Assembly (NCBI GenBank): GCA_016871675.1
Contig: VHCN01000016.1
Span: forward strand, 1 to 61,432
Direction: 5' to 3'
Length of the DNA: 61,432 nucleotides
DNA from: Verrucomicrobiota bacterium
Lineage (GTDB): Bacteria; Verrucomicrobiota; Verrucomicrobiia; Limisphaerales; VHCN01
Every line of letters starts with the position of its first letter. Position 1 is the first letter of the stretch. The notes beneath the pieces are model-generated. The model ran no database searches. It saw only the letters and a list, made by a program, of their open reading frames with translations, and was not told where the DNA came from. The position numbers and the translations under genes were made by a program. Below are positions 8,462 through 16,838 of this stretch, piece after piece.

Positions 8462-9751
8462 ATGCTGACAATTTACGGCGACAAGAATCGATTCTGCGAC
8501 GGCGTGAGCCGCCGCAACTTCCTCCGCATCGGCGCGCTCGGCATGGGCGCGTTTTCGCTGCCATCGCTGATGCGACTCGACGCGCTCGCCGGCAACGGCG
8601 CGTCGAACAAGTCCGTCATCATGATTTACCTGCCGGGCGGCGCGTCGCACCTCGACATGTATGACATCAAGGAGAACGCGCCCTCTGAAATCCGCGGCGA
8701 GTTCCGCGCCATCTCCTCGAACGTCCCCGGCATCCGCGTCTGCGAGCACATGCCACGACTCGCGGCGGCCATGGACAAGTTCGTGCCCATCCGCGCGCTC
8801 GTCGGGCAGGTGGACCAGCACAGCCCCTTCCAGACGATGACCGGCCGCGTGGAGCAGAAACAGCCGCCCGGCGGCTGGCCTTCGGTCGGCGCGACGCTCT
8901 CGCGATTCCTCGGCGCGCGCGAGGGCGTGCCCGCGTTCGTCGCGCTTTCCGGGAGGACGGCGCCGAGCGGTTACGCGGGCGCGGCGCACGGTTCCTTCGA
9001 GCCGAGCGGCCCCGGCAAGAACGACATGGTGCTCAACGGCGTCACGCTTGACCGCCTCGAGGACCGCAAGGCGCTGCTCACTTCCTTTGACAAGTTCCGC
9101 CGTGACGCCGACGCGAGCCGGATGATGGAGGGCTTCGATGGCTTCAATCAAAGGGCGTTCGACGTCATCACCTCGAGCCGGCTCGTGAAGGCGCTCGACC
9201 TCAAGAACGAAGATCCGAGGGTCGTCGCGCGCTACAACTCACCGACGCAGGGACGGCGCGGGCTGGAGAATTTCCTCATCGCGCGGCGCCTCGTCGAGGC
9301 CGGCGCACGCTGCGTGACTTTGAACTTCGGCGGCTGGGACACGCACAGCCAGAATTTCCAGACGCTACGCACGCAACTGCCGCAACTCGACCAAGGAGTC
9401 ACCACGCTCGTCGAGGAATTGCACGAACGCGGACTCGCGAAGGACGTGAGCGTCGTCGTGTGGGGCGAATTCGGCCGCACGCCGCGCGTGAATGGCAGCG
9501 CGGGCCGCGACCACTGGTCACGCGTTGGCAGCGCGCTGCTCGCCGGCGGCGGCATGAAAACCGGTCAGGTGCTCGGCGCGACCGACCGCGGCGGCGGCGA
9601 GGCGGCGGACCGCCCGGTGCATCTCGGCGAAGTGCTCGCGACACTCTATCACAACTGCGGCCTCCAGCCCAACGTGCAGACGTTGCCCGATTTCGCCGGC
9701 CGGCCGCACTACCTCGTCGACAAGCATGCGCCGATTCCTGAATTGGTGTGA
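8462..9751 (+). CDS. DUF1501 family protein, Tat-exported (tandem copy 2)
   Basis: A 429-residue DUF1501 protein with leader [20 protein letters not shown] near residues 13-32. Core segments IMIYLPGGASHLDMYDIKE, GGWDTHSQNF and [20 protein letters not shown] match those of the preceding gene one for one, including the shared N-terminal MLTI start and FCDG before the twin arginines. The gap from the first copy is 71 nt. It is followed after 48 nt by the BIG2-DUF1549-DUF1553 gene, the usual type of partner. Divergence between the copies suggests they are kept for different partners rather than a recent duplication. Confidence 0.9.
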   Translation: MLTIYGDKNRFCDGVSRRNFLRIGALGMGAFSLPSLMRLDALAGNGASNKSVIMIYLPGGASHLDMYDIKENAPSEIRGEFRAISSNVPGIRVCEHMPRLAAAMDKFVPIRALVGQVDQHSPFQTMTGRVEQKQPPGGWPSVGATLSRFLGAREGVPAFVALSGRTAPSGYAGAAHGSFEPSGPGKNDMVLNGVTLDRLEDRKALLTSFDKFRRDADASRMMEGFDGFNQRAFDVITSSRLVKALDLKNEDPRVVARYNSPTQGRRGLENFLIARRLVEAGARCVTLNFGGWDTHSQNFQTLRTQLPQLDQGVTTLVEELHERGLAKDVSVVVWGEFGRTPRVNGSAGRDHWSRVGSALLAGGGMKTGQVLGATDRGGGEAADRPVHLGEVLATLYHNCGLQPNVQTLPDFAGRPHYLVDKHAPIPELV

Positions 9752-9799
9752 TGGAGCCGGCTCGGCAAGCGTTCGAAACTGACCTGGCAACAGAGGATT

Positions 9800-12364
9800 A
9801 TGCGACTGAAAAACCATTGGTTACACTCGACCGCGGCGTTTGTGGCGGCGTCCACACTCGCCTGCGCCGCCGCTGCGATTGGCCCCTCGAAGGAAACGCC
9901 CAAGCCCGCCAAGGACTCCACCGCGGCCAGGCCTTCCGAGAAACCCGCGTCGCTCGTGCTGCACATCGCCGACCCCGACCAACCCGCGTCCATCAAGCTC
10001 AAGGGCGGCGATGCGCGACAGCAGTTGCTCGCGACCGCAAAGTTCGCCGCCGGCAACGTCCGCGATTACACGCGGACCGTCACTTACTCCGCCGCGCCCG
10101 CGAACATCGTCGCCGTGGACAAGGAAGGTCTCGTGACGCCTGTCGCCGATGGCAGGGCCACCGTCACCGCACGATCGAAGGACGGCGTCACCGCCAGCAT
10201 CGAGGTCGCAGTCGAGAACGCGAAGTCCGTCAACGCGATCAATTTCGCGAACCAGATCGTGCCCATCTTCACCAAGGCCGGATGCAACGGCGGCGGCTGC
10301 CACGGCAAGGCGAGCGGACAGAACGGCTTCAAGCTCTCACTGCTAGGCTTCGAGCCGGTGGAGGATTACGAGCACCTCGTGAAGGAGGCGCGCGGCCGCC
10401 GTCTCTTCCCGCCCGCGCCCGACCAGAGTCTGCTGCTGCTCAAGGCCGCCGCGGTCGCGCCGCACGGCGGCGGCAAGCGCATTGACATCGGCTCCTACGA
10501 TTACGAACTCATCAAGCGCTGGATCGCCCAGGGCATGCCTTACGGCGACCCGAAAGACCCGACCGTCGCGCGCATCGAGGTCTTCCCGAAGGAGCGCACC
10601 ATGACGAAGGACAGTGAGCAGCAAATCGTCGTCGTGGCCACATACACCGACGGCCGCACCGAGGACGTCACCCGCGGCGCGCTCTACGAGGCGAACGACA
10701 AGGACATCGCCGCCACCGACAGCAACGGCCGCGTGACGATGACCGGCCAGACCGGCGACGTCGCGGTGATGGTCCGCTATCAGGCGAAGGTGGCGACGTT
10801 TGTCGCCACGGTGCCGCTCGGCGAGAAGGTCGAAAACCTGCCCGTCGCGAAAAACTTCGTGGACGAGCTGGTCTTCAAGAAGCTCGTCAAAGTCGGCATG
10901 CCGCCGTCGCCCGTGTGCGACGACGCAACCTTCCTGCGACGCGCGACCCTCGACATTGCCGGCCGCACGCCGACGGCCGCCGAGGTGGAAAAGTTCCTCG
11001 CCGACAAGTCGGCCGACAAGCGCGACAAGTGGATTGACCAGCTCCTCGACAGCTCGGACTACGCGGACTACTTCGCGAACAAATGGGCCGCGCTGCTTCG
11101 CAACAAGCGCGTCCAGCCCACGCACACCCGCGGCACCTACGCCTTCTACAACTGGATTCGCGACAGCCTCGTGGTGAACAAGCCCTACGACCAGTTCGTG
11201 CGCGAAATCCTCGCGGCCTCCGGCGACATCGGCGAGAACCCGCCCGTGGCGTGGTATCGGCAGGTCAACAACATGACCACGCAGCTCGAGGACACCGCGC
11301 AGCTATTCCTCGGCACGCGGCTCCAGTGCGCGCAGTGCCACCACCACCCCTACGAGAAGTGGAGCCAGGCCGACTACTACAGCTTCGGCGCGTTCTTCTC
11401 GCAGGTCAGCCGCAAGCCCAGCGGCCAGCCCGGCGAGGAAATCATCTTCGCCAAGCGCGCCGTGCCCACGACGCAGAACAAGAAGAACAACCAGACCGTC
11501 AAGCCCGCCGGGCTCGGCGCGCCGCCGCTCGACATCATCCCCGACGAAGACGCCCGGCATGCGCTCGCCGACTGGATGAGCGCGCGCGACAACCGCTTCT
11601 TCGCCCACTCACTCGCGAACCGCTACTGGAAGCACTTCTTCAACCGCGGCCTGGTCGAGCCCGAGGACGACATGCGCGAGACCAACCCCGCGACGAACCC
11701 CGAGCTGCTCGACGCGCTCGCGAAAAGCTTCATCGAATCGGGCTTCGACATGAAGGCCCTCGTGCGCACGATCACCCGCTCGACGACTTACCAGCTCAGC
11801 GCCATCCCGAACGACTTCAACAAGGCCGACAAGCACTACTACTCGCGCTATTACCCGAAGCGCCTCACCGCCGAGGTGCTTTTCGACGCCATCAATGTCG
11901 TCACCAAGTCCGAGCCCACGTGGGCCGGCCTCCCGCCCGGCACCCGCGCCGTGCAGCTCCCCGACAACAGCTACAACGCCAGCTCCTACTTCCTCACGGT
12001 CTTCGGCCGCCCCGACTCGTCGAGCTCGTGCGAGTGCGAGCGTTCGCAGGACGCCTCGCTCGCGCAGAGCCTGCATCTGCTCAACTCAAAGGACATCCAG
12101 TCCAAGCTCGCCGCCGACAACGGCCGCGCCGCCGCGCTCGCCACCGACGACAAGCGCACCGACGACGACAAGCTTCGCGAACTCTACCAGTGGGCCTACG
12201 CGCGCAACCCCGAGTCCTACGAGGCCGAACTCGCCAAGCAGCACATCGAGAAAGTCCTCAAGAAGGAAGCCGACGCCGCGAAGAAGCCCGTCGCGAAGCG
12301 CCAGGCCTACGAGGACATCGTGTGGGCGCTCGTGAGCAGCAAGGAGTTCCTGTTCAACCATTGA
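9800..12364 (+). CDS. BIG2 / PSCyt1 / DUF1549 / DUF1553 exported protein
   Basis: An 854-residue protein with an N-terminal signal-like hydrophobic stretch (residues about 8-27). Domains in order: a BIG2 immunoglobulin-like domain (about 75-140); a planctomycete-type cytochrome region with CNGGGCH (C162, C167, H168), a C-X4-C-H spacing; a second BIG2-like domain (about 254-343); DUF1549 (about 350-560) containing a canonical CAQCH (C510-H514); and DUF1553 (about 580-850) ending SSKEFLFNH. The two Cys-His motifs could bind haem, pointing to an electron-transfer role, but that is not demonstrated for the family. BIG2 domains suggest surface adhesion or polymer contact. The downstream DUF1501 gene begins 7 nt after its stop, so the pair should be cotranslated. 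Confidence 0.85.
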   Translation: MRLKNHWLHSTAAFVAASTLACAAAAIGPSKETPKPAKDSTAARPSEKPASLVLHIADPDQPASIKLKGGDARQQLLATAKFAAGNVRDYTRTVTYSAAPANIVAVDKEGLVTPVADGRATVTARSKDGVTASIEVAVENAKSVNAINFANQIVPIFTKAGCNGGGCHGKASGQNGFKLSLLGFEPVEDYEHLVKEARGRRLFPPAPDQSLLLLKAAAVAPHGGGKRIDIGSYDYELIKRWIAQGMPYGDPKDPTVARIEVFPKERTMTKDSEQQIVVVATYTDGRTEDVTRGALYEANDKDIAATDSNGRVTMTGQTGDVAVMVRYQAKVATFVATVPLGEKVENLPVAKNFVDELVFKKLVKVGMPPSPVCDDATFLRRATLDIAGRTPTAAEVEKFLADKSADKRDKWIDQLLDSSDYADYFANKWAALLRNKRVQPTHTRGTYAFYNWIRDSLVVNKPYDQFVREILAASGDIGENPPVAWYRQVNNMTTQLEDTAQLFLGTRLQCAQCHHHPYEKWSQADYYSFGAFFSQVSRKPSGQPGEEIIFAKRAVPTTQNKKNNQTVKPAGLGAPPLDIIPDEDARHALADWMSARDNRFFAHSLANRYWKHFFNRGLVEPEDDMRETNPATNPELLDALAKSFIESGFDMKALVRTITRSTTYQLSAIPNDFNKADKHYYSRYYPKRLTAEVLFDAINVVTKSEPTWAGLPPGTRAVQLPDNSYNASSYFLTVFGRPDSSSSCECERSQDASLAQSLHLLNSKDIQSKLAADNGRAAALATDDKRTDDDKLRELYQWAYARNPESYEAELAKQHIEKVLKKEADAAKKPVAKRQAYEDIVWALVSSKEFLFNH

Positions 12365-12371
12365 CCGCCGC

Positions 12372-13769
12372 ATGACTCGCCTCGACCAGCCCAACCGTGT
12401 CGGCTGTCCCGAGTTCCGGAGCCTGCTCCGCCAGAACCGCCGCGGCTTCCTCAAGTCGGGTTTCCTCGCCAGCGCCGGCTTCGGTCTCGCGGACCTGCTC
12501 CGCGTCGAATCCGCCGCGCGCGCCGCGGGCAAGCCCACCTCGCGCGACAAGTCGGTCATCATCCTCTGGATGCGCGGCGGCCCCAGCCAGCACGAGACGT
12601 GGGACCCGAAGCCCGACGCGCCCGAGGATTATCGCGGCTCATTCGGCGCGATGAGCACGAGCGTGCCCGGCATCCAGATCTGCGACCTGCTGCCGATGCA
12701 CGCGAAGATCCAGCACAAATACAGCATCATCCGCAGCCTGCACCACACCGACGCCGGCCACTCCGCGGGCGACCAGATTTGCTTCACGGGCTACCTGCCG
12801 AATCCGGGCCAGCCGGACATCAACGTCTATCCGAGCTGCGGCTCCATCGTCTCGAAGCAACTCGGCCACTTGAACCCGAAGATGCCGCCCTACGTCATCA
12901 TCCCGCGCGATATGCCGGGGAGCGGCGCGGCGTATCTCGGGCAGAAGCACGCCGCGTTCGCCACGAACGCAGACCCGGCCAAGGACGGCCCGTTCAGCGT
13001 GCCAAATTTCGAGCTGTCCGAGGGGCTTTCCTTCGACCGCCTCACCGACCGCCGCTCGCTCATCAGCGGCATTGACCGCATCCGCCGCGAAGCCGACGCC
13101 AGCGGCCAGATGGTGGCGCTCGACAGCTTCCAGCAGCGCGCGTGGGACATCGTCACCGGCGCCGCCGCGCGCGACGCCTTCAACCTCGACGCCGAGCCCG
13201 CGAAGATTCGCGAGCGCTACGGCTTCATGCCCGAATACAAGGCGCCCACGCCCGACCGCTGCGGCGTGCCCGCGTGGAGCCAGCGCATCCTGCTCGCGCG
13301 GCGGCTCGTCGAGTATGGCGTGCGCCTCGTCACCGTGGATGTCCGCTGGTGGGACACCCACGTGAAGGGCTACGAGACGATGCGCGACGGCTTCCTGCCG
13401 CGATGGGACCGCGCCTACACCGCGCTCATCGAGGACCTCGAATCCCGCGGCATGCTCGACTCGACGATGGTCATCGCGTGGGGCGAATTCGGCCGCACAC
13501 CCAAGGTCAACTCCACGGGCGGGCGCGACCACTGGCCGAACGTCTTCAGCGCCGCCATCGCCGGCGGCGGCGTCAAGGGCGGCCGCGTCGTCGGCTCTTC
13601 CGACGCGCGCGGAGGTGAGCCCAAGGACAACCCGAAGCATCCCGCCGACGTCCTCGCCACGATGTATCGCCACCTCGGCGTGGACACCTCCGTGAACTAC
13701 GAGGATCATCAGGGCCGCCCGCACCCGGTGCTCCCACGCGGCACGCCGATTGATGAGCTGACGGTTTGA
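12372..13769 (+). CDS. DUF1501 family protein, exported
   Basis: A 465-residue DUF1501 protein. The leader has QNRRGFLKSGFLASAGFGLA (residues about 22-41), a Tat-type twin-arginine motif. The core shows VIILWMRGGPSQHETWDPKP, DVRWWDTHVKG and [20 protein letters not shown]. It begins 7 nt after the BIG2/DUF1549/DUF1553 gene and is its evident partner. Compared with the tandem copies at 7044 and 8462 it has a longer N-terminus and belongs to a different DUF1501 subgroup, nearer the common planctomycete type with CPEF before the leader. Confidence 0.9.
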   Translation: MTRLDQPNRVGCPEFRSLLRQNRRGFLKSGFLASAGFGLADLLRVESAARAAGKPTSRDKSVIILWMRGGPSQHETWDPKPDAPEDYRGSFGAMSTSVPGIQICDLLPMHAKIQHKYSIIRSLHHTDAGHSAGDQICFTGYLPNPGQPDINVYPSCGSIVSKQLGHLNPKMPPYVIIPRDMPGSGAAYLGQKHAAFATNADPAKDGPFSVPNFELSEGLSFDRLTDRRSLISGIDRIRREADASGQMVALDSFQQRAWDIVTGAAARDAFNLDAEPAKIRERYGFMPEYKAPTPDRCGVPAWSQRILLARRLVEYGVRLVTVDVRWWDTHVKGYETMRDGFLPRWDRAYTALIEDLESRGMLDSTMVIAWGEFGRTPKVNSTGGRDHWPNVFSAAIAGGGVKGGRVVGSSDARGGEPKDNPKHPADVLATMYRHLGVDTSVNYEDHQGRPHPVLPRGTPIDELTV

Positions 13770-13809
13770 CAGGACGTCACCCTTTCCGCGGCCAAGTTTT
13801 GTCGAAGAA

Positions 13810-13827
13810 ACCCCGTTCCAGCGGGGT
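13810..13827 (+). promoter_or_regulatory. GC hairpin before the PPC-protein gene
   Basis: ACCCCG-TTCCAG-CGGGGT, 6-bp stem and 6-nt loop, in the 76-nt gap after the DUF1501 gene. There is no U-tract, so it may slow polymerase or protect an mRNA end rather than terminate. Confidence 0.3.
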
Positions 13828-13845
13828 CATTACTGGGGCAAAACC

Positions 13846-16791
13846 ATGCAGAACTCGTTCTCACATCTTGAATCGTCACCGCGCCTCGCCCGCACGCTCG
13901 TTCTCGGCGTGTGCCTCATCGCCGCGTCCGCGGCGGCCCAGGTCCAGCTCCCGCAGACGCGCCTGCTCACCGTCTTCCCGCCCGGTGCCAGGTCCGGCGC
14001 GACCACCGAGGTCGTCATCACCGGCGGCGACCTCGACGAGGTGGACCGCATGACGTTTACCCACGCCGGCATCACCGCCGCGCAGAAGAGAGCCGGCGAC
14101 CAGCCCGTCGCCAACACCTTCGTCGTCAACGTCGCCGCGAACGTCCCGCCGGGCGTGTATGAGGCGCGCATCATCGGCCGCTTCGGCATCTCGAACCCGC
14201 GCGCGTTCGTCGTCGGCTCGCTGCCGGAATCCAACGAGGCCAGCACCAACAACAGCCTGGCAGGCGCGATCGCGCTCGCGGTCAACGCCACGGTCAACGC
14301 CCGCGCCGAGGCCAACAACGCCGACCACTTCAAGTTCGCCGCGAAGAAGGGCCAGCGCCTCATCGTGCGCTGCGACTCGCGCGACATTGACTCGCGCATG
14401 GACGCCGTGCTCGTGCTGCTCGACGCCACCGGCCGCGAGCTCGACCGCGTCCGCCGCGCCGGCCTGCTCGACTTCACCGCGCCCGCTGACATGGATTGCA
14501 TCATCAAGGCGCACGACTTCACCTTCGGCGGCGGCGCCGAGCATTTCTACCGCCTCACCGTCAGCACGGGCCCGTGGATTGACTTCGTGTTCCCGCCGTG
14601 CGGCCAGCCCGGCACGAAGGCGAAGTTCACGCTCTACGGCCGCAACCTCCCCGGCGGCACCGCGGCAAACGTGAAGTCCGCCGACGGCAAGCCGCTCGAA
14701 AAGCTCGTCGTGGACATCGACGTGCCCGGCGATGCCGCCACGCGCTTGCGCCTGTCCGGCCGCACACACACGTCGCCCGCGCAAGCCGCGCTCGATGGCT
14801 TCGAGTATGCCATCACCACGCCGCTCGGCGTCTCGAATCCCGCGCTCATCACCTTCGCCACCGCGCCCGTCGTCGCCGAGGCCGAACCAAACTCCAAGCC
14901 CGCGCAGGCGCAGAAGATTTCGCTGCCCGCGGAAATCTGCGGCCAGTTCCATCCCGCGCGCGACGAGGATTGGTTCGCCTTCGACGCAAAGAAAGGCGAC
15001 GCGTTCTGGGTCGAAGTCACCTCCGCGCGGCTCGGTTTGCCGACCGCGCCGCTCGTCATCATCCAGCGCGTGACGAAGGACGACAAGGGCGCCGAGACCA
15101 CGACGGATGTGCTCACACTCGAGGGCTCCGACACGAACCCGAGCGGCGCGCCCGACTTCAACGCCGCCTCGCGCGACCCGGCCGGCCGCTTCGAGGCCAA
15201 AGACGACGGCGCGTATCGCATCGTGGTCCGCGACACTTACATCAACCGCACCGTGTCGAATCCCGCGCTCGTCTATCGCCTCGCCCTGCGCAAGGAGTCG
15301 CCCGACTTCCGCCTCGTCGCCATCCCCGCCGCACCCATGCCGAAGAAGGACGCGAAGAACCTCGAGTTCAGCAAGCCGCTCCTCCGCCGCGGCGAGACGC
15401 AGCCCATCCGCGTCATCGCGCTGCGCCGCGACAACTTCGGCGGCGACATCACCGTGGCCGCCGAGTCGCTGCCCGCGGGCGTCACGGCGGGAAGCGTCGT
15501 TATTCCCGGCGGCCGCAACGTGGGCACACTGCTCCTCACCGCGAGCGACAACGCGGCCTCCTTCACCGGCCCGCTCAAAGTCACGGGCCGCGCGAAGGTC
15601 GGCGACACGGAAGTTGCGCGCGAGGCCCGCGGCGCGGCGCTCGTGTGGACGATCGCCGACCCGTCGAACGAGGCCGTCCGCGCGCGGCTGGCGAGCGAGA
15701 CCGTGCTGTCCGTCAGCGGTGTCGAAGCCGCCCCCGTCGTGGTCCGGCCCGCTGACGCGAAGCCGTTCGAGAACTCCATCGCGGCCAAGCTTCAGATCCC
15801 CCTCGTCGTCATGCGCCGCGGCGACTTCACGCAAAACCTCAGCCTCAAGGCCACCGGCCTGCCCGTGCTCGATCCGATGCCCGCGATCACCGTGGACGGC
15901 AAGGCCACCAACACCACGCTCACGATCGACCTCGCGCAATTCAAGCTGCCCGCGGGCGACCACACCTTCTACCTCGCCTCGCAGACGCAGGGCAAATACC
16001 GCAACAACCCCGAAGGCGCAAAGGCCGCGGACGAAGCCGCAAAGACGATGGAAAAATCCGCCGCCGACCTCGCCACCGCCGCGAAGAAAGCCGCCGCCGA
16101 CCTCGCCACCGCCGTCAAAGCCCAGGCCGATGCCGACGCCGCCGCGAAAACCGCCGCCGAAAAGGCCGCTCAGGCGAAGACCGCCGCCGAGAAAGCCGCC
16201 GCCGACCAGAACCTTGCCAAAGCCGCCGTCGACGCCGCGAAAGCTGCGGACGACGCCAAGGCCAGGGCCGCCGCCGCCGCAACCGCGAAAGCCGCCGCCC
16301 AGAAAACCAGCGAGGAAGCCGCCGCGAAACAAAAGGCGGCCGAGACCCAGCGCGACCAGTTGAAAGCCAAGGCCACCGCTGCCGCGACCATCGCCACGCC
16401 GAAGGACGTCCTCGCCTCCGTTTATTCCGCGCCCATCCAGATCAAGCTCGCCCCCGCCCCCATCACCGTCGAACTCGGCGCACCCGCGGGCCAGGTTTCG
16501 CAGGGCGCCAAGCTCGACGTCCCCGTCAAGATCACGCGCCTCTTCGGCTACGCCGATCCCGTGGACGTCGTCCTCACCGTCCCCGGCGCGGTGAAAGGCG
16601 TGCAAGCCGCGAAAGTCACCATCGCCAAAGACCAGACCCAGGCCACGCTCTCCCTGACCGCCGGTGCCGACGCCACCGCCGGCGACCACAAACTCACCGT
16701 CCAAGCCCAGCTCAAGCTCAACAACCAGAACCTCACCGTGGACCAACCCCTCGCCCTCAAACTGCTCGAGCTCCCGAAGGCGAAGAAGTGA
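13846..16791 (+). CDS. Exported PPC-domain / alanine-rich coiled-coil protein
   Basis: A 981-residue protein with a signal peptide (residues 1-32). It then shows a TIG-like beta domain (about 36-125), a pre-peptidase C-terminal (PPC) domain (about 130-240, with ADHFKFAAKKGQRL), another TIG-like segment (about 245-335), a second PPC domain (about 345-490, EPNSKPAQAQ then DEDWFAFDAKKGD) and further beta-rich modules to about 720. Residues 725-855 are a long Ala/Lys-rich helical stretch, predicted coiled coil or helical rod. The C-terminus (about 870-981) is another Ig-like module. No catalytic site is visible; it looks like a surface or periplasmic scaffold. Its stop overlaps the region where the next gene's ORF begins, so the two are closely linked. 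Confidence 0.75.
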   Translation: MQNSFSHLESSPRLARTLVLGVCLIAASAAAQVQLPQTRLLTVFPPGARSGATTEVVITGGDLDEVDRMTFTHAGITAAQKRAGDQPVANTFVVNVAANVPPGVYEARIIGRFGISNPRAFVVGSLPESNEASTNNSLAGAIALAVNATVNARAEANNADHFKFAAKKGQRLIVRCDSRDIDSRMDAVLVLLDATGRELDRVRRAGLLDFTAPADMDCIIKAHDFTFGGGAEHFYRLTVSTGPWIDFVFPPCGQPGTKAKFTLYGRNLPGGTAANVKSADGKPLEKLVVDIDVPGDAATRLRLSGRTHTSPAQAALDGFEYAITTPLGVSNPALITFATAPVVAEAEPNSKPAQAQKISLPAEICGQFHPARDEDWFAFDAKKGDAFWVEVTSARLGLPTAPLVIIQRVTKDDKGAETTTDVLTLEGSDTNPSGAPDFNAASRDPAGRFEAKDDGAYRIVVRDTYINRTVSNPALVYRLALRKESPDFRLVAIPAAPMPKKDAKNLEFSKPLLRRGETQPIRVIALRRDNFGGDITVAAESLPAGVTAGSVVIPGGRNVGTLLLTASDNAASFTGPLKVTGRAKVGDTEVAREARGAALVWTIADPSNEAVRARLASETVLSVSGVEAAPVVVRPADAKPFENSIAAKLQIPLVVMRRGDFTQNLSLKATGLPVLDPMPAITVDGKATNTTLTIDLAQFKLPAGDHTFYLASQTQGKYRNNPEGAKAADEAAKTMEKSAADLATAAKKAAADLATAVKAQADADAAAKTAAEKAAQAKTAAEKAAADQNLAKAAVDAAKAADDAKARAAAAATAKAAAQKTSEEAAAKQKAAETQRDQLKAKATAAATIATPKDVLASVYSAPIQIKLAPAPITVELGAPAGQVSQGAKLDVPVKITRLFGYADPVDVVLTVPGAVKGVQAAKVTIAKDQTQATLSLTAGADATAGDHKLTVQAQLKLNNQNLTVDQPLALKLLELPKAKK

Positions 16792-16838
16792 TGCTTGGCA
16801 CGAGCAGCCGTGCGATCCCAAGTTTGATCCAGCCACTT

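Noticed and set aside
13876-16836. Minus-strand open frame of 986 codons antisense to the PPC protein gene
   Set aside because: Its composition (very Gly/Arg/Val-rich) is that of a GC-rich shadow frame, and the plus-strand protein has a signal peptide and recognisable domains.
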